Shown: positions 34,198 to 44,011, counted from the first letter of the stretch. The stretch: DNA of 46,720 nucleotides from Dehalococcoidia bacterium (GCA_021462855.1 JAJTXQ010000054.1:1-46720), one strand, 5' to 3'. The notes: generated from the letters alone by a model not told the origin. A program made the numbers and translations.

Positions 34198-35499
34198 ATG
34201 AACATCCTGCTCGTGTGCGCGCTCGACGTCTGGTCGCTCGACCAGGGGAAAGGCGCGCCGACGCTCGAGCGCACGCTCCGCGCGTACGGCGAGGCGGGCC
34301 ATCGCATCGATGCCGTGCTGCCGGACATCGGCGCGAATCATTTCTATCGCAGGCCCGGGCCGCGGTTCGAGGCGCCGGAGTCCCGCCCGGACATCCCGAA
34401 CGTCGCGTTCCACGCATTCCACATGCCTTCGATGCGCGACCTTCCGCTGCCGCAGCCGCCCGCCGCGCTCGAGAAGGTCGACCAGAAGCTGCGGTTCGCG
34501 CTGGGCTTCCCGTGGCTCGCCGCGCGCCGGGCCGAGCGCCTGCTGCGCGACGCGCGCGCTCCGTACGACGTGCTGTATGCGTACGAGGTGCACGGCGTGC
34601 TGGCGGCGCGGCTCCTGCGCCGGCGCGGGTACCGCCTGCCACTGGTCACGCGGTTCCAGGGGACGGTGATGCACCCGGCGCTCAAGGACCGGTTGCTCTA
34701 CGCCCGCCGGTACGAGGAGGCGCTCGCGCTCAAGACGCCCGCCGACCTGGTCATCATGACCGACGACGGGACGCGCGGGGACGAGGGGCTGGCGCGCCTG
34801 AATCCGCGCATGAAGGGCCGCGTGCGGTTCTGGCGCAACGGCCTCGACCTCGACCGCCTGCGCCCCGCCGGCGATGAAGCGCGGCGCGACGCGCGCACCG
34901 CGCTGGGCATCCCGAACGATGCGTTCGTGATGCTGACGGCGTCGCGGCTGGCGGCGTGGAAGCGCGTCGACCGCGCGATCCGCGCGCTGCCGCGCGTGCG
35001 TTCGTGGGCGCCGCAGGCGATGCTCGTCGTCGTCGGCGATGGCGAGGAGCGCGCGCGACTCGAAGCGCTGGCGACCGGGCTGCGCGTGCGCGAGCAGGTG
35101 CGGTTCTGCGGCGCCGTCCCGCAGGAAGATGTCATGCGCTACATGCACGCCAGCGACGTGTTCCTCGCGGTCGCCGATCTGTCCAACGTCGGCAACCCGC
35201 TGCTCGAGGCGATGGCGTGCGGCATGTGCATCGTCGCCGTCGATGCCGGTGATACGCGCGACCTGATCGATGACGGCGTGACCGGGCGGCTCGTCGACAG
35301 CTCGCAGCGGTCTGGCATCGCCCGCCCGCTGGAGGAGCGGCTCGCCGACCTGCTCGTCGCGCTCGCCGGCGATGCGCCGCAACGCGAGCGGCTGGCTCAT
35401 GCGGCTGCGTCGTTCGCGCGCGCGCGGTTCTGGACGTGGGATCAGCGCATGGCGGCCGAGCTCGAGGCGGTGCAGGCGGTCGCGCGTCGCGGCGGGTGA
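34198..35499 (+). CDS. GT4-family glycosyltransferase
   Basis: A 433-residue protein starting MNILLVCALDVWSLDQGKGA, a typical first Rossmann strand and loop of GT-B enzymes. The C-terminal domain has the donor-binding pattern VMLTASRLAAWKRVDRAIRAL, MLVVVGDGEERARLEALA, VRFCGAVPQEDVMRYMHASDVFLAVADLSNVGNPLLEAMACG (Glu of the EX7E-like motif) and a DLIDDGVTGRLVD ending. It would transfer a sugar from a nucleotide donor to an unknown acceptor. A Wzx-like flippase gene lies 0.8 kb downstream, which hints at surface polysaccharide or glycolipid synthesis. Confidence 0.9.
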   Translation: MNILLVCALDVWSLDQGKGAPTLERTLRAYGEAGHRIDAVLPDIGANHFYRRPGPRFEAPESRPDIPNVAFHAFHMPSMRDLPLPQPPAALEKVDQKLRFALGFPWLAARRAERLLRDARAPYDVLYAYEVHGVLAARLLRRRGYRLPLVTRFQGTVMHPALKDRLLYARRYEEALALKTPADLVIMTDDGTRGDEGLARLNPRMKGRVRFWRNGLDLDRLRPAGDEARRDARTALGIPNDAFVMLTASRLAAWKRVDRAIRALPRVRSWAPQAMLVVVGDGEERARLEALATGLRVREQVRFCGAVPQEDVMRYMHASDVFLAVADLSNVGNPLLEAMACGMCIVAVDAGDTRDLIDDGVTGRLVDSSQRSGIARPLEERLADLLVALAGDAPQRERLAHAAASFARARFWTWDQRMAAELEAVQAVARRGG

Positions 35500-35500
35500 C

Positions 35501-36145
35501 TCAGGCCTGCCGGGTGAAGCGCATGGTGTAGCCGAGCAGGTGCCGCTGCCGGTCGAGGAAGCGCAGCCCGGCGCGAGCGCATAACCGGCGCAGTTCGCCC
35601 TCGCGCACGTAATCGGGGTCGGTCAGCGTCTCGCCGAAGGCGACGACGCCGCCCGGCCGCAGCACGCGCGCGATCTCCGCGATCGCGCCCCCGGCGTCCG
35701 GCACCTCGCCGAGGACGGCGACGAGGTAGGCGCGGTCGATGGCGCCGCTCGCGAGCGGCAGCCGCGCCGCATCGCCGGCGAGCGCGCGCACGCGCGGACG
35801 CGCCTCGACCGGCAGGCGGCGCAGCAGCTCGCGCAGCATCGCGGGCTGCACGTCCACGGCGACGACGCGGCCACCCGGCCCCGCCGCCGCGGCCGCCTCG
35901 GCGGTGAAGTACCCCGGCCCGGGCCCGAGCTCCAACACGCGCTCGCCGTCGCGCACGCCGAACGCCGCGACCATCCGGCGCGGATCCTGGATGCGGCGCC
36001 GCGCCGGATGCAGCAGGGTCGCCGCCTGCGATGCGGGGAAGACGGTCTTGGCGCGGCGTTCGGTGATCCAGCGCGAGACGCCGGCGTTCACGGCGAGGGC
36101 GAGCGCGCCCGTCGCGGCGGCGATGATGAGGCTGCGTCGCTTCAC
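35501..36145 (-). CDS. SAM-dependent methyltransferase with N-terminal hydrophobic segment
   Basis: A 214-residue class I methyltransferase. An N-terminal hydrophobic helix (about 4-24) suggests membrane attachment. SAM-binding motif I is RVLELGPGPGYFTAEA (about 70-85), then VVAVDVQPAMLRELL, a DAARLPLASGAIDRAYLV segment and RVLRPGGVVAFGETLTD, like UbiE/Methyltransf_11 proteins. The substrate is unknown, possibly a lipid or quinone. Its stop is 1 bp from the convergent glycosyltransferase stop. Confidence 0.87.
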   Translation of the reverse strand: MKRRSLIIAAATGALALAVNAGVSRWITERRAKTVFPASQAATLLHPARRRIQDPRRMVAAFGVRDGERVLELGPGPGYFTAEAAAAAGPGGRVVAVDVQPAMLRELLRRLPVEARPRVRALAGDAARLPLASGAIDRAYLVAVLGEVPDAGGAIAEIARVLRPGGVVAFGETLTDPDYVREGELRRLCARAGLRFLDRQRHLLGYTMRFTRQA

Positions 36146-36270
36146 GCGGCCATCGTCGCAGGCGCCATGCCGCCGGGCAATGCGTCATGCGCAGCGGAAT
36201 TCGCAGAACGCGAGCGCCGGACAGCGCGATGTCCCGGGAACGGGCCGGCGGCGGCGCGTTGCCGGAGCGT

Positions 36271-36276
36271 TACAAT
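36271..36276 (+). promoter_or_regulatory. -10 element of a putative leaderless promoter
   Basis: TACAAT, 7 nt before the flippase ATG at 36284; no ribosome binding site. Confidence 0.45.
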
Positions 36277-36283
36277 CAGCGCG

Positions 36284-37669
36284 ATGTCCCGCTTCGACGA
36301 CACGACGGGCGAGCTGCCGCCCGCGCGCGGCTCTTTTCTCGGCAGCGTCAACATCGTCATGGCCACGTACGCGCTCGATGGCCTGCTCGCGCTGGCGACG
36401 GGCGCGTTGATCGCGCGTGAGCTCGGCGCCGACGGCCGCGGCGCGTATGGGCTGTTCCTGCTGGCGGCGGCGTTCGGGCAACTCGTGCTCGGCCTCGGCG
36501 CCGGGAACGCGGCGGTGTACTACCTGAACAAGCGCGAGCTGTCGCTGCGCGAAACGGTGACGGCGATGCACGCGCTCGTGCTCGGCGCGGCGATCGTCAC
36601 GGCGCTCGTCGTCGCCGCGACCGCGCCGGCGTGGGGCGACGACATCTTCGGCGAGGACGTGCCGGCGTGGCTGCTGGTGCTCGCGGTCCCGGCGATCCTG
36701 CACTTGAACTTCATGCGGCTCGCGCTGCAGGCGCTCGGCCGGTTCGGCGATCTCGGGCTCGCCACGGTCGGGCAGCAGGCGGTGCTGCTCGCGCTGGTCG
36801 CGATCTTCTCCGCCACGTCCGATGCGACGCCGGCGGATGTCGTCGCGTTGCTCATCGTCGCGAGCGTGTCGGCGGGCGCGTTCGCGCTCGCGCGTGTCGG
36901 CGTGGCGAACGTCGACCCCGCGGGCATCGCGCGGCCGCGATGGCGCACGATCCGCGCGCTGGCGTCGTTCGGGCTGCAGGGCGAGGCGGGCAACGTGCTG
37001 CAGCTGCTGAACTACCGTCTCGACCAGTACATCGTCCGTGGGTTCGTGAGCCTGGCGGGCGTCGGCATCTACGCCGTCGGCGTGTCGATGACGGAGGCGA
37101 TCTTCGTGCTGGCCAACGCCGTCGCGCTCGTGCTGATGCCGCGCATGACGGGGGCCGATGACGAGGAGGTGGCGTGGATGGCGCCCGTCGCGACGCGGAA
37201 CACGCTGCTCATCGCGGCCGGCGGCGCGCTTGCGCTCGCGGCCATCGCGCCGTGGCTCATTCCGGCCGTGTTCGGCCGCGCGTTCGATGACAGCGTGGAG
37301 GCGCTGTGGTGGCTGCTGCCGGGGGCCGTGGCGCTCACGGGCTCGAAGGTGCTGACAAGCTACATCTTCAGCCGCGGCCGCCCGCTCGTGAACACGATGA
37401 TCACGGCGGTGTCGCTCGTCGTCACCGTTGCGGCGAACTTCGCGCTGGTGCCTGCGTTCGGCGTCAACGGCGCGGCGGCGGCATCGTCGCTGGCGTACGC
37501 GGCGCACTTCGCGCCGGCGCTGTTCGCGTACCGCCGCCTGAGCGGCCAGCCCGTGCTCGGTGCCGTGCTGCCGCGTCCTTCCGACATCGGCCTGTACACC
37601 GACGCCGCCCGCGGCGTGCTGGCGCGGCTCGCGCGGCGTGCGTCGCCGCAGGGCGCGCCGAACCCGTAG
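36284..37669 (+). CDS. Wzx-like polysaccharide flippase (MOP superfamily)
   Basis: A 461-residue protein with 12 to 14 predicted membrane helices and the family pattern: N-terminal SVNIVMATYALDGLLALATGALIARELGADGRGAYGLFLLAAAF, a central LNYRLDQYIVRGFVSLAGVGIYAVGVSMTEAIF and AFGVNGAAAASSLAYA near the end. Such proteins flip lipid-linked oligosaccharides across the membrane. The upstream glycosyltransferase on the same strand supports a surface glycan role; polymerase and ligase genes are absent from the window. Confidence 0.9.
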   Translation: MSRFDDTTGELPPARGSFLGSVNIVMATYALDGLLALATGALIARELGADGRGAYGLFLLAAAFGQLVLGLGAGNAAVYYLNKRELSLRETVTAMHALVLGAAIVTALVVAATAPAWGDDIFGEDVPAWLLVLAVPAILHLNFMRLALQALGRFGDLGLATVGQQAVLLALVAIFSATSDATPADVVALLIVASVSAGAFALARVGVANVDPAGIARPRWRTIRALASFGLQGEAGNVLQLLNYRLDQYIVRGFVSLAGVGIYAVGVSMTEAIFVLANAVALVLMPRMTGADDEEVAWMAPVATRNTLLIAAGGALALAAIAPWLIPAVFGRAFDDSVEALWWLLPGAVALTGSKVLTSYIFSRGRPLVNTMITAVSLVVTVAANFALVPAFGVNGAAAASSLAYAAHFAPALFAYRRLSGQPVLGAVLPRPSDIGLYTDAARGVLARLARRASPQGAPNP

Positions 37670-37679
37670 CGCGCGCCGG

Positions 37680-37685
37680 TACACT
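37680..37685 (+). promoter_or_regulatory. -10 element of a putative leaderless promoter
   Basis: TACACT, 6 nt before the cysteine desulfurase ATG at 37692; no ribosome binding site. Confidence 0.45.
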
Positions 37686-37691
37686 GGGCGC

Positions 37692-38861
37692 ATGGAACGG
37701 CGCGTGTACCTCGACCACGCCGCGACGACGCCGGTCGATCCGCGCGTTGTCAGCGCCATGCTGCCGTACCTGACGAGCGCCTGGGGCAACGCATCGAGCA
37801 TCTACGCCGAGGCGCGCGAGGCCCGCAAGGGGCTCGATGAGGCGCGCCGCACGGTCGCCGAGATCCTCGGCTGCAAGCCGAACGAGATCATCTTCACCAG
37901 CGGCGGCACCGAGGCCGACAACCTGGCGCTGCGCGGCGTCGCGATGGCGTCGCGCGGGCGCGGCGACCACATCATCACCACGCAGGTCGAACATCACGCC
38001 GTGCTGCACGCGTGCGAAGCGCTCGAACGGGAGGGATTCCGCGTCACGTACCTGCCCGTCGATGGCGAGGGCATCGTGCGGCTCGACGCGCTGCGCGGCG
38101 CGCTGGATGGCGCGACCACGCTCGTGAGCATCATGCTGGCGAACAACGAGGTCGGCGCCATTGAGCCGCTCGCCGAGGCGGCGCGCGCCGTCCGCGAGCG
38201 TGGCGGGCACGTCGCGTTCCACACCGACGCGGTGCAGGCGGCGGGCGCCTTGCCGATCGATGTCGATGCGCTGGGCGTCGACCTGCTGTCGATCGCGGCG
38301 CACAAGTTCTACGGGCCGAAGGGCGCCGGGGCGCTGTTCGTGCGGCAGCGCACGCCGTTCGCGCCGCAGACCGTCGGCGGGTCGCAGGAGCGCACCCGCC
38401 GCGCCGGCACCGAGAACGTCGCCGGTGCGGTGGGCCTGGCGACGGCGCTGCGCCTGGCGCACGACGAGATGGCCGCCCGCAACGCGCGGCTCATCGCCAT
38501 GCGCGACCGGCTGCTGGCGGAGATCCCCGCGCGAGTGCCGGGCACGATCGTCACGGGCCCGCGCGACGGCGCGCGGCGGCTGCCGAACAGCGCGAGCTTC
38601 GCCTTCGAGCACGTGGAGGGCGAGGCGGTGCTGCTGCAGCTCGACCTGCTCGGCTTTGCCGCCAGCAGCGGTTCCGCCTGCACGACGGCGTCGCTCGAAC
38701 CGTCGCACGTGCTGGTGGCGATGGGTGTGCCGGAGCGCTACCTGCGCGGCAGCCTGCGCCTCACGCTCGGCACCGACAACACGATGGACGACATCGACCG
38801 CCTCCTCGCCGCCCTGCCCGATGCGGTAGCGCGTATCCGCGCGCTCTCCCCCGCGGGGTAA
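37692..38861 (+). CDS. iscS: Cysteine desulfurase (NifS/IscS family)
   Basis: A 389-residue PLP enzyme starting MERRVYLDHAATTPVDPRV. Motifs: NASSIYAEAREARKGLDEAR, IIFTSGGTEADNLAL, the TQVEHHAVLHAC segment, the PLP Lys in SIAAHKFYGPKG (near residue 204) and the catalytic Cys in ASSGSACTTASLEPSHVL (near 335). It supplies sulfur for iron-sulfur clusters and tRNA thiolation. IscU and IscR are not adjacent, so NifS, IscS and CsdA-like roles cannot be separated. Confidence 0.93.
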   Translation: MERRVYLDHAATTPVDPRVVSAMLPYLTSAWGNASSIYAEAREARKGLDEARRTVAEILGCKPNEIIFTSGGTEADNLALRGVAMASRGRGDHIITTQVEHHAVLHACEALEREGFRVTYLPVDGEGIVRLDALRGALDGATTLVSIMLANNEVGAIEPLAEAARAVRERGGHVAFHTDAVQAAGALPIDVDALGVDLLSIAAHKFYGPKGAGALFVRQRTPFAPQTVGGSQERTRRAGTENVAGAVGLATALRLAHDEMAARNARLIAMRDRLLAEIPARVPGTIVTGPRDGARRLPNSASFAFEHVEGEAVLLQLDLLGFAASSGSACTTASLEPSHVLVAMGVPERYLRGSLRLTLGTDNTMDDIDRLLAALPDAVARIRALSPAG

Positions 38862-39004
38862 GCCTGCGCGCGGTTGTCGCTGCCTCCCGCGAACCAGCCG
38901 GGGAGCGCGCGGACGCCTGCGCATCGGGCCGATGGACGATCTCGAGAAGCGCCTCTAGCGACATTGCGCCATTGTGGTCACTTCGTAAGCGAGCGGCAAG
39001 GCGC

Positions 39005-40378
39005 TCACCCCGCTACGGCGCGGGTGGCTGGCGGCGCCGCGAGGGTGGCGCGGATGGCGTGGAGGTCGGCGCTGGTCTCGGCGCGGGTGGTGCGCTCGAT
39101 GTTGATGCGGGCGATGCCGCCGAGCACGGTCGAGTGGTCGCGGTTGCCGAGCAGGCGGCCGATCTCCGCCACCGTGCAGCGCGTCTCTTCCTTGAGCAGG
39201 AACATCGCCATGTGCCGCGCGTAGGCGATCTCGCGGTTGCGCGTGCGGCCGCGCATGTCGGCGATGCTTGCGCCGGTGCGCCGCGAGACCGCTTCGAGCA
39301 CGGCGTCGGGCGCCAGCGATGGCGGCTCGTGGGATGCGGGCGCGGAAAGCGCGGACAGCGCGCGGTCGATCACCTGCGGCGTCACCTCGCCGCCGACGAG
39401 CGGGACGTAGGCGAGCACGCGGTTGAGGTAGCCCTCGAGCTCGCGCACCGTCGGGCAGCACGTGCCGGCGATCTGCTGCAGCGCGTCGTCGCCGAGCTGG
39501 AGCGCGTGGTTGCGCGACTTCGCGCGGAGGATCGCCAGGCGCGTCTCAAACCCGGGCTTCTGCAGGTCGGCGACGAGCCCCCACTGCATGCGCGAGCGCA
39601 GCGCCTCGGACATCCCGCTGAGCGCCGACGGCGCGCGGTCACAGGCGAGGACGATGCGCTTGCCCGCGGCGTGCAGCTCGTTGAACGCGTGGAAGAGCTC
39701 ACCCTGGAATTTCTCTTTACCTTCGAAGAACTGCACGTCATCGACGACCAGCGTGTCGCAGCCGCGGTAGCGCGAGCGGAACGCGTCGAGCCCGGACGAC
39801 AGCGCGCGCACGTAGTCGTTGCCGAAGCGCTCCGCCGTGACGAACATCACCGCGCGCCCGGCGGCGTGCGCCTCGTGCCCGATGGCGTTGAGCAGGTGCG
39901 TCTTGCCGAGGCCGGACGCGCCGAAGATGACGAGCGGGTTCGGCGCGCCGGCGGCAGTGGCGGCGGCGCGTGCGGCGTGGGCGGCCAGCGCGTTCTCCTC
40001 GCCGACGACGAACGTGTCGAAGGTCATCGCCGGGTGCAGCGCGGGCGGCGCCGGGCGCTTGCGGAACTGCGGCGGGATGACGACGTCGTCGGCGAGCAGC
40101 ACGGGCGGCGACGGCTCTTCTTCCCGGATCACCTCGAAGCGGACGTCCGTCGCGCGGCCGACCACGCGGGCGAGCGTCTTGGCGATGAGCGGGCGCAGGC
40201 GCGTGCTCAGCCACTCGATCGCGAAGTCGTTTTGCGCGCCGACGACGAAGGCCGTGTCATCGTGCCGCAGTCCGACGGTGTCGCGGAGCCAGGTGTCGAA
40301 ATTGGCGCGCGTGACCAGCATTTCGAGCTGGCCGAGCGTGGCGGTCCACGTGGTGGCGGCGGTCGTGTGCGGAGTCAT
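39005..40378 (-). CDS. dnaA: Chromosomal replication initiator protein DnaA
   Basis: A 457-residue protein. Domain I is at about 12-80 (LGQLEMLVTRANFDTWLRD), a short linker follows, then the AAA+ domain: Walker A GASGLGKT (153-160), Walker B LVVDDVQFF (about 210-218), a sensor/arginine-finger region SGMSEALRSRMQWGLVADL. Domain IV has the DnaA-box-binding signature GNRDHSTVLGGIARI near 417-431. It melts the origin as an ATP-bound filament. dnaN is not adjacent; the upstream 0.5 kb is non-coding. Confidence 0.95.
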   Translation of the reverse strand: MTPHTTAATTWTATLGQLEMLVTRANFDTWLRDTVGLRHDDTAFVVGAQNDFAIEWLSTRLRPLIAKTLARVVGRATDVRFEVIREEEPSPPVLLADDVVIPPQFRKRPAPPALHPAMTFDTFVVGEENALAAHAARAAATAAGAPNPLVIFGASGLGKTHLLNAIGHEAHAAGRAVMFVTAERFGNDYVRALSSGLDAFRSRYRGCDTLVVDDVQFFEGKEKFQGELFHAFNELHAAGKRIVLACDRAPSALSGMSEALRSRMQWGLVADLQKPGFETRLAILRAKSRNHALQLGDDALQQIAGTCCPTVRELEGYLNRVLAYVPLVGGEVTPQVIDRALSALSAPASHEPPSLAPDAVLEAVSRRTGASIADMRGRTRNREIAYARHMAMFLLKEETRCTVAEIGRLLGNRDHSTVLGGIARINIERTTRAETSADLHAIRATLAAPPATRAVAG

Positions 40379-40876
40379 CGGGGGCGCGCTCCCGCCGGCG
40401 CGGGTGCGATGTGTCTACGGCGAGCGGCGTGATGAACGAAAGCTCGTGGCGCGGGCAACAGGCATCTCCCCCGACGTTGCGTCCGGTTACAGCGCGATGA
40501 ATGATACGACTGGCAGTAACGGCTAGACCCGAGTACGAAGTCCCGTCGTTTTCCGAGCCGACCTCACTCGGCTCCTAGGATCCCTCCTGCCCGGAGAACG
40601 ACGTAGACCCGTGGTGTGGCGCGTCGTGTGAGGTGTGTTCGGTCTCTCTCGGGATACGGCGAATGTACCTTTGCACCCCTACGCGATCAAGGCCTTTTAT
40701 GCCAACTTCAGCGACGAGTTTTCCACCTTTCCACACTGTGCTGAAACGTAGCGGGCGCATTGCAGTTTCATCGCGTTGTTGCGCTGCTGCGGAGGGCGCC
40801 GTCGCGTGTTGCAGCGCGTGTGCGTGCCGCCTACTGTAATGCACAGCGCACCGCGATCGCGAGTGCCGGAGGACAC
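40379..40876. other. Non-coding region upstream of dnaA; candidate replication origin
   Basis: About 500 bp without a gene between divergent dnaA and the PAP2 gene. TTTTCCACC (40719-40727) and TTTCCACA (40728-40735) lie back to back and resemble DnaA boxes (TTATNCACA). An ATG-like or strongly A+T-rich unwinding element is not obvious, although the sequence is richer in A+T than the coding neighbours. The dnaA promoter must also lie here. Confidence 0.4.
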
Positions 40877-41704
40877 TTGACCATCGACAGCAGCAGTGCG
40901 CCGCAGACCAGCGGCGCGTCGTGGATCGAGCGCGCCGTCGCGGCCGCGCGGCGACGCCGCGTGTACCGCGATGTGTTCGAGATCGGGCTCGTCGCGATCG
41001 CGTTCCTGCTGTACTTCATCGTACGCGGCATGGTTGTCGACCGCGCGGGCGAGGCGTATGACAACGCACGCACGGTCATCGACATCGAGCGCGCGCTGGG
41101 GATCTACTGGGAGCCGCGGCTGCAGGACCTGGTGCTCGGCAACCGTCCCGTCGTCCAGGCGATGAACTTCATCTACTTCTGGCTCGACTTCCCGCTGATC
41201 GTCGCCGTCGGGCTCTGGATGTACTTCGCGCGCCGGCACGCGTACACGATCGCGCGCGACGCGCTGTTGTTGTCGGGCGCGATCGCGCTGGTGATCTACA
41301 ACGTGTTTCCCGTGATGCCGCCGCGCCTGATGCCCGGCGGCGAGTTCATCGGCACCATCGAGAAGTACAGCGATCTGAGCTACCAGGCGCAGTCGATGCA
41401 GGCGTTCGTGAACCCGTACGCCGCGGTGCCGAGCCTGCACTTCGGCTGGGCGGTGATCATCGGCGGCGCGATGGTGATGACGATGCGGCAGCCGCTGCTG
41501 CGGATCGCCGGGTTGCTCTTGCCGTGGGCGCAGATGGCGGCGATCGTCTTCACCGCGAACCACTTCATCGTCGATGCGTTCGTGGGGCTCGTGGTGTGCC
41601 TGGCGGGGCTGGCGCTGGCGGGGGCGATGCAGCGGTGGGGGTACCCGTACGTGCGGCGCGAGGTCGACCGCCGCTGGGGCGCGGCGAGTCTCCGGACGAC
41701 ATAA
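40877..41704 (+). CDS. PAP2-superfamily membrane protein (inositolphosphotransferase-like)
   Basis: A 275-residue protein; the TTG at 40877 with a GGAGG site 4 nt upstream is preferred over a longer arginine-rich extension, but the start is uncertain. Six or so membrane helices. The PAP2_3-type motifs are VMPPRLMPGG, NPYAAVPSLHFGW (Ser-Leu-His) and TANHFIVDAFVG (His and Asp). Members transfer or remove phosphate on lipids or polyprenyl phosphates. Substrate unknown. Confidence 0.85.
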   Translation: MTIDSSSAPQTSGASWIERAVAAARRRRVYRDVFEIGLVAIAFLLYFIVRGMVVDRAGEAYDNARTVIDIERALGIYWEPRLQDLVLGNRPVVQAMNFIYFWLDFPLIVAVGLWMYFARRHAYTIARDALLLSGAIALVIYNVFPVMPPRLMPGGEFIGTIEKYSDLSYQAQSMQAFVNPYAAVPSLHFGWAVIIGGAMVMTMRQPLLRIAGLLLPWAQMAAIVFTANHFIVDAFVGLVVCLAGLALAGAMQRWGYPYVRREVDRRWGAASLRTT

Positions 41705-41715
41705 CGCCCTTCGTT

Positions 41716-41751
41716 TAGAGGCGACTAGAGGTAGAGGCGACTAGAGGCGAC
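41716..41751 (+). repeat. Short tandem repeat TAGAGGCGAC
   Basis: Three copies of TAGAGGCGAC (41716-41725, 41732-41741, 41742-41751) with a partial TAGAGG between the first two, directly after the PAP2 gene. Confidence 0.7.
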
Positions 41752-41837
41752 GCGCGGGAGTGCGGCCGCCTGGACGCCGCTGGCGCTGCCGCCGCCGCGA
41801 TTCCACGCGCCGCGTGATCGATCCCGGGACGACAACG

Positions 41838-41862
41838 AAGGCCCCTCCAGCGGAGAGGCCTT
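41838..41862. terminator. Hairpin between convergent genes
   Basis: AAGGCCCCTCC-AGC-GGAGAGGCCTT, 11-bp stem with one mismatch and flanking A/T, between the PAP2 and DUF3105 genes. Confidence 0.5.
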
Positions 41863-41887
41863 CGCGATGCGATCCGGTGCCGGTCTG

Positions 41888-42859
41888 CTAGCGGCAGAAG
41901 CCTTCCCAGTCGATGCGGCAGGAGTTGTCGGCGATGAAGTCTTCGAGCGCGTCGCGGTCGTAGTCCGCGACGCTCATGCTGAGGACGCGGGTCCACGCCG
42001 CGGCGCCGATGGTGTTCGGCACGAGGTCGCTGTCGTTGGCGACGACGACGCGGTCATCGTGGTTATCGATGCGGTTGTTGGCCAGGTCCTCGATGTCGGC
42101 GACGACGTCTTCGCACGCGGTGTTGCCGCTCTCGCAGTTGTAGCCGATGAACACGCCCGCGTGTTCGAGGATGTGCGCGATCGCCTCGCGCGGAATTTGC
42201 ACGTCGGGCGGGTAGACGTCCGGGTCGGGCGGGATGTTGATGATCGCGCCGTTGCCGAGGTCGACGTTGCGCTGCGCGTTGACGTGGCGCCCCGAGCTTG
42301 GCGGGTTGCTGTTGTAGCAGTTCGTCGGCACCGTCGCGGTCGCCACGGGCGTACCGCCGGCCGTCGTCGCATCCGCTGGCGCGGTGCCGGACGCGGCGGC
42401 CGTCGCCTCGCCCGTCGCCGAGGCTTGCGGTGTGGCGCTGCCGGCGGGCGTGGTGGCGCCGGCGATCGAACCGGAGCCGCTCGCCGAGCCGCTGGGGTTG
42501 CCGGACCACGCGACGCCATCGCAGAACGGCGTGGGCGTGCGGTCGGGCGAGTAGCGATAGCTGAAGTGCCCGCGCCCCTGCGATACGACGTAGGTGCCGG
42601 CGATGCTGGCGCTGTCGTTTTGCTCTTCGCGCTCGGGCTTGCTCAGGTCGACGCTGTCGGCGCCACGTGACTGCAGCACGAGGTACACCACGAGCAGCAC
42701 GACGGCGAACGTGCCCGCAGCGACGGCGATCGGCACGATCGGAACCCCGCCGCCGCCCGGCGCCTTCACTGGCGTCCTGCGCGATGGCGGCCCGCCGGCT
42801 GCCCTGCTGCCGGGTTTGGACTGCCCGCGGCGGTCCATCCTGCGCTGTTCTCTGCTCAT
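41888..42859 (-). CDS. DUF3105-family membrane-anchored protein
   Basis: A 323-residue protein. A basic cytoplasmic N-terminus (about 1-35) leads to one membrane helix (about 40-62). A Ser/Ala/Thr/Gly-rich low-complexity insert (about 125-175) interrupts the extracellular part. The C-terminal region (about 180-323) has the DUF3105 pattern [12 protein letters not shown] (about 183-194), [15 protein letters not shown] and a terminal [10 protein letters not shown]. Function is unknown. The first half of the domain may be around residues 90-118 ([18 protein letters not shown]), split by the insert. Confidence 0.8.
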   Translation of the reverse strand: MSREQRRMDRRGQSKPGSRAAGGPPSRRTPVKAPGGGGVPIVPIAVAAGTFAVVLLVVYLVLQSRGADSVDLSKPEREEQNDSASIAGTYVVSQGRGHFSYRYSPDRTPTPFCDGVAWSGNPSGSASGSGSIAGATTPAGSATPQASATGEATAAASGTAPADATTAGGTPVATATVPTNCYNSNPPSSGRHVNAQRNVDLGNGAIINIPPDPDVYPPDVQIPREAIAHILEHAGVFIGYNCESGNTACEDVVADIEDLANNRIDNHDDRVVVANDSDLVPNTIGAAAWTRVLSMSVADYDRDALEDFIADNSCRIDWEGFCR

Positions 42860-42988
42860 GTTCCCCGATCTCCCTTCCGCAAACCGGATACAGGTTACAG
42901 GTTATCGGCGATCAGGCCAGCGCGCGGAGTCGCGCATCGGGCCGCGCCGATCCACGTACGGGTGCGCCCGCGCGCCCGATGCGCGCGC

Positions 42989-43855
42989 CTACTCCGTCCA
43001 GAACGCGACGCCGGTGAGGCCAGGGCCGGTGTGCACCGCCATCACTTGCGTGAACTCGGTGACGTACGCCTCGGCGATGTCGAGCCGCTCGCGCAGGCGC
43101 GCCAGCACGTACGCGGCATCGTCGGGGGCGGCGGCGTGGTGCACGGCCACGTGCGCGCGGCTCCGCGCGGCGGTGGCGGCGACCAGGTCGACGAGCCGGT
43201 CGAGCGCCCGCGCCCGCGTCCGCGCCCGCCCGGCCAGCTTGATGTCCGACGCGCTGAACCGGACGATCGGTTTCACCTGCAGCATCCCGGCCGCCCATGC
43301 GGCGACACGCGGCACGCGACCGCTCCGCGCCAGGTAGGTGAGCGTGTCGATCACGGCGATCAGCGTGACGCGCGCGGCCATGGCGCCCGCGCGCTCGACC
43401 ACGGCGCCGATATCCGCGCCGGCCTCGGCCGCGCGCGCCGCCTCGATCGCGACGAAGCCCTGCGCCATCGCGGCGCTGCGCGAATCGAACAGGCGGATGT
43501 CGCTGCCCGGCGCCCGCTCCCGGGCGATGTCGATCGCCTGGCGCGCGGAGTCGTACATGGCGCTGAACTGGCGGGAGACGGTGATCACGAGCACGGGCCG
43601 GCCGCCGCTGGCGGCGCGCAGGATGGCGTCGACGAACATGCCCGGCGACGGGGCGGCCGTCGTCGGCTTGTCGGCCGAGCGGCGCAGGACGTCGTAGAAC
43701 TCGCGGGTGCCGGCCGCGAGCGAGTCGACGAACGTGCGCCCGCCGAAGATGATGTGCAGGGGCACCACCTCGATCCCGTGCCGCTCGACGAGCTCGGGCG
43801 GGATGCAGGCGGTGCTGTCGGTGACGACGGCGACGGGCGGGCGCTCTCCGGTCAT
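42989..43855 (-). CDS. DegV-family fatty-acid-binding protein
   Basis: A 288-residue protein from the ATG at 43855. It begins [16 protein letters not shown] (about 8-23) and has [32 protein letters not shown] and the two-domain DegV architecture with a C-terminal [26 protein letters not shown]. DegV/FakB proteins hold a single fatty acid for phosphorylation by a FakA-type kinase. No fakA (DAK2/YloV) gene is in the window. Length is usual. Confidence 0.92.
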   Translation of the reverse strand: MTGERPPVAVVTDSTACIPPELVERHGIEVVPLHIIFGGRTFVDSLAAGTREFYDVLRRSADKPTTAAPSPGMFVDAILRAASGGRPVLVITVSRQFSAMYDSARQAIDIARERAPGSDIRLFDSRSAAMAQGFVAIEAARAAEAGADIGAVVERAGAMAARVTLIAVIDTLTYLARSGRVPRVAAWAAGMLQVKPIVRFSASDIKLAGRARTRARALDRLVDLVAATAARSRAHVAVHHAAAPDDAAYVLARLRERLDIAEAYVTEFTQVMAVHTGPGLTGVAFWTE

Positions 43856-43951
43856 GTGGCGGGCATTGTATGTGCGGGCGCGCCGCAGCGGGGCGCCGCC
43901 GGTTGTCATGGCGGCCGGCGCCGAGGCTGGCGTGCCGCAGGCGGGGCGAAG

Positions 43952-43980
43952 TTGCCGTGCGGTGGGGCCTCTGTTAGACT
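43952..43980 (+). promoter_or_regulatory. Promoter of rpsO
   Basis: TTGCCG (43952-43957), 17-nt spacer, TAGACT (43975-43980); a purine-rich leader with an AGAGGAAG-type ribosome site follows. Confidence 0.55.
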
Positions 43981-44011
43981 CCCACGCGAAGAAAGAGGAA
44001 GAACGAGGCTT

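Noticed and set aside
38931-38960. Eight-codon frame MDDLEKRL between the desulfurase and dnaA
   Set aside because: Too short and without a ribosome site; no support as a gene.
41716-41751. TAGAGGCGAC repeats as a CRISPR or integration remnant
   Set aside because: Units are 10 bp with no spacers and no cas genes; a simple tandem duplication explains them.
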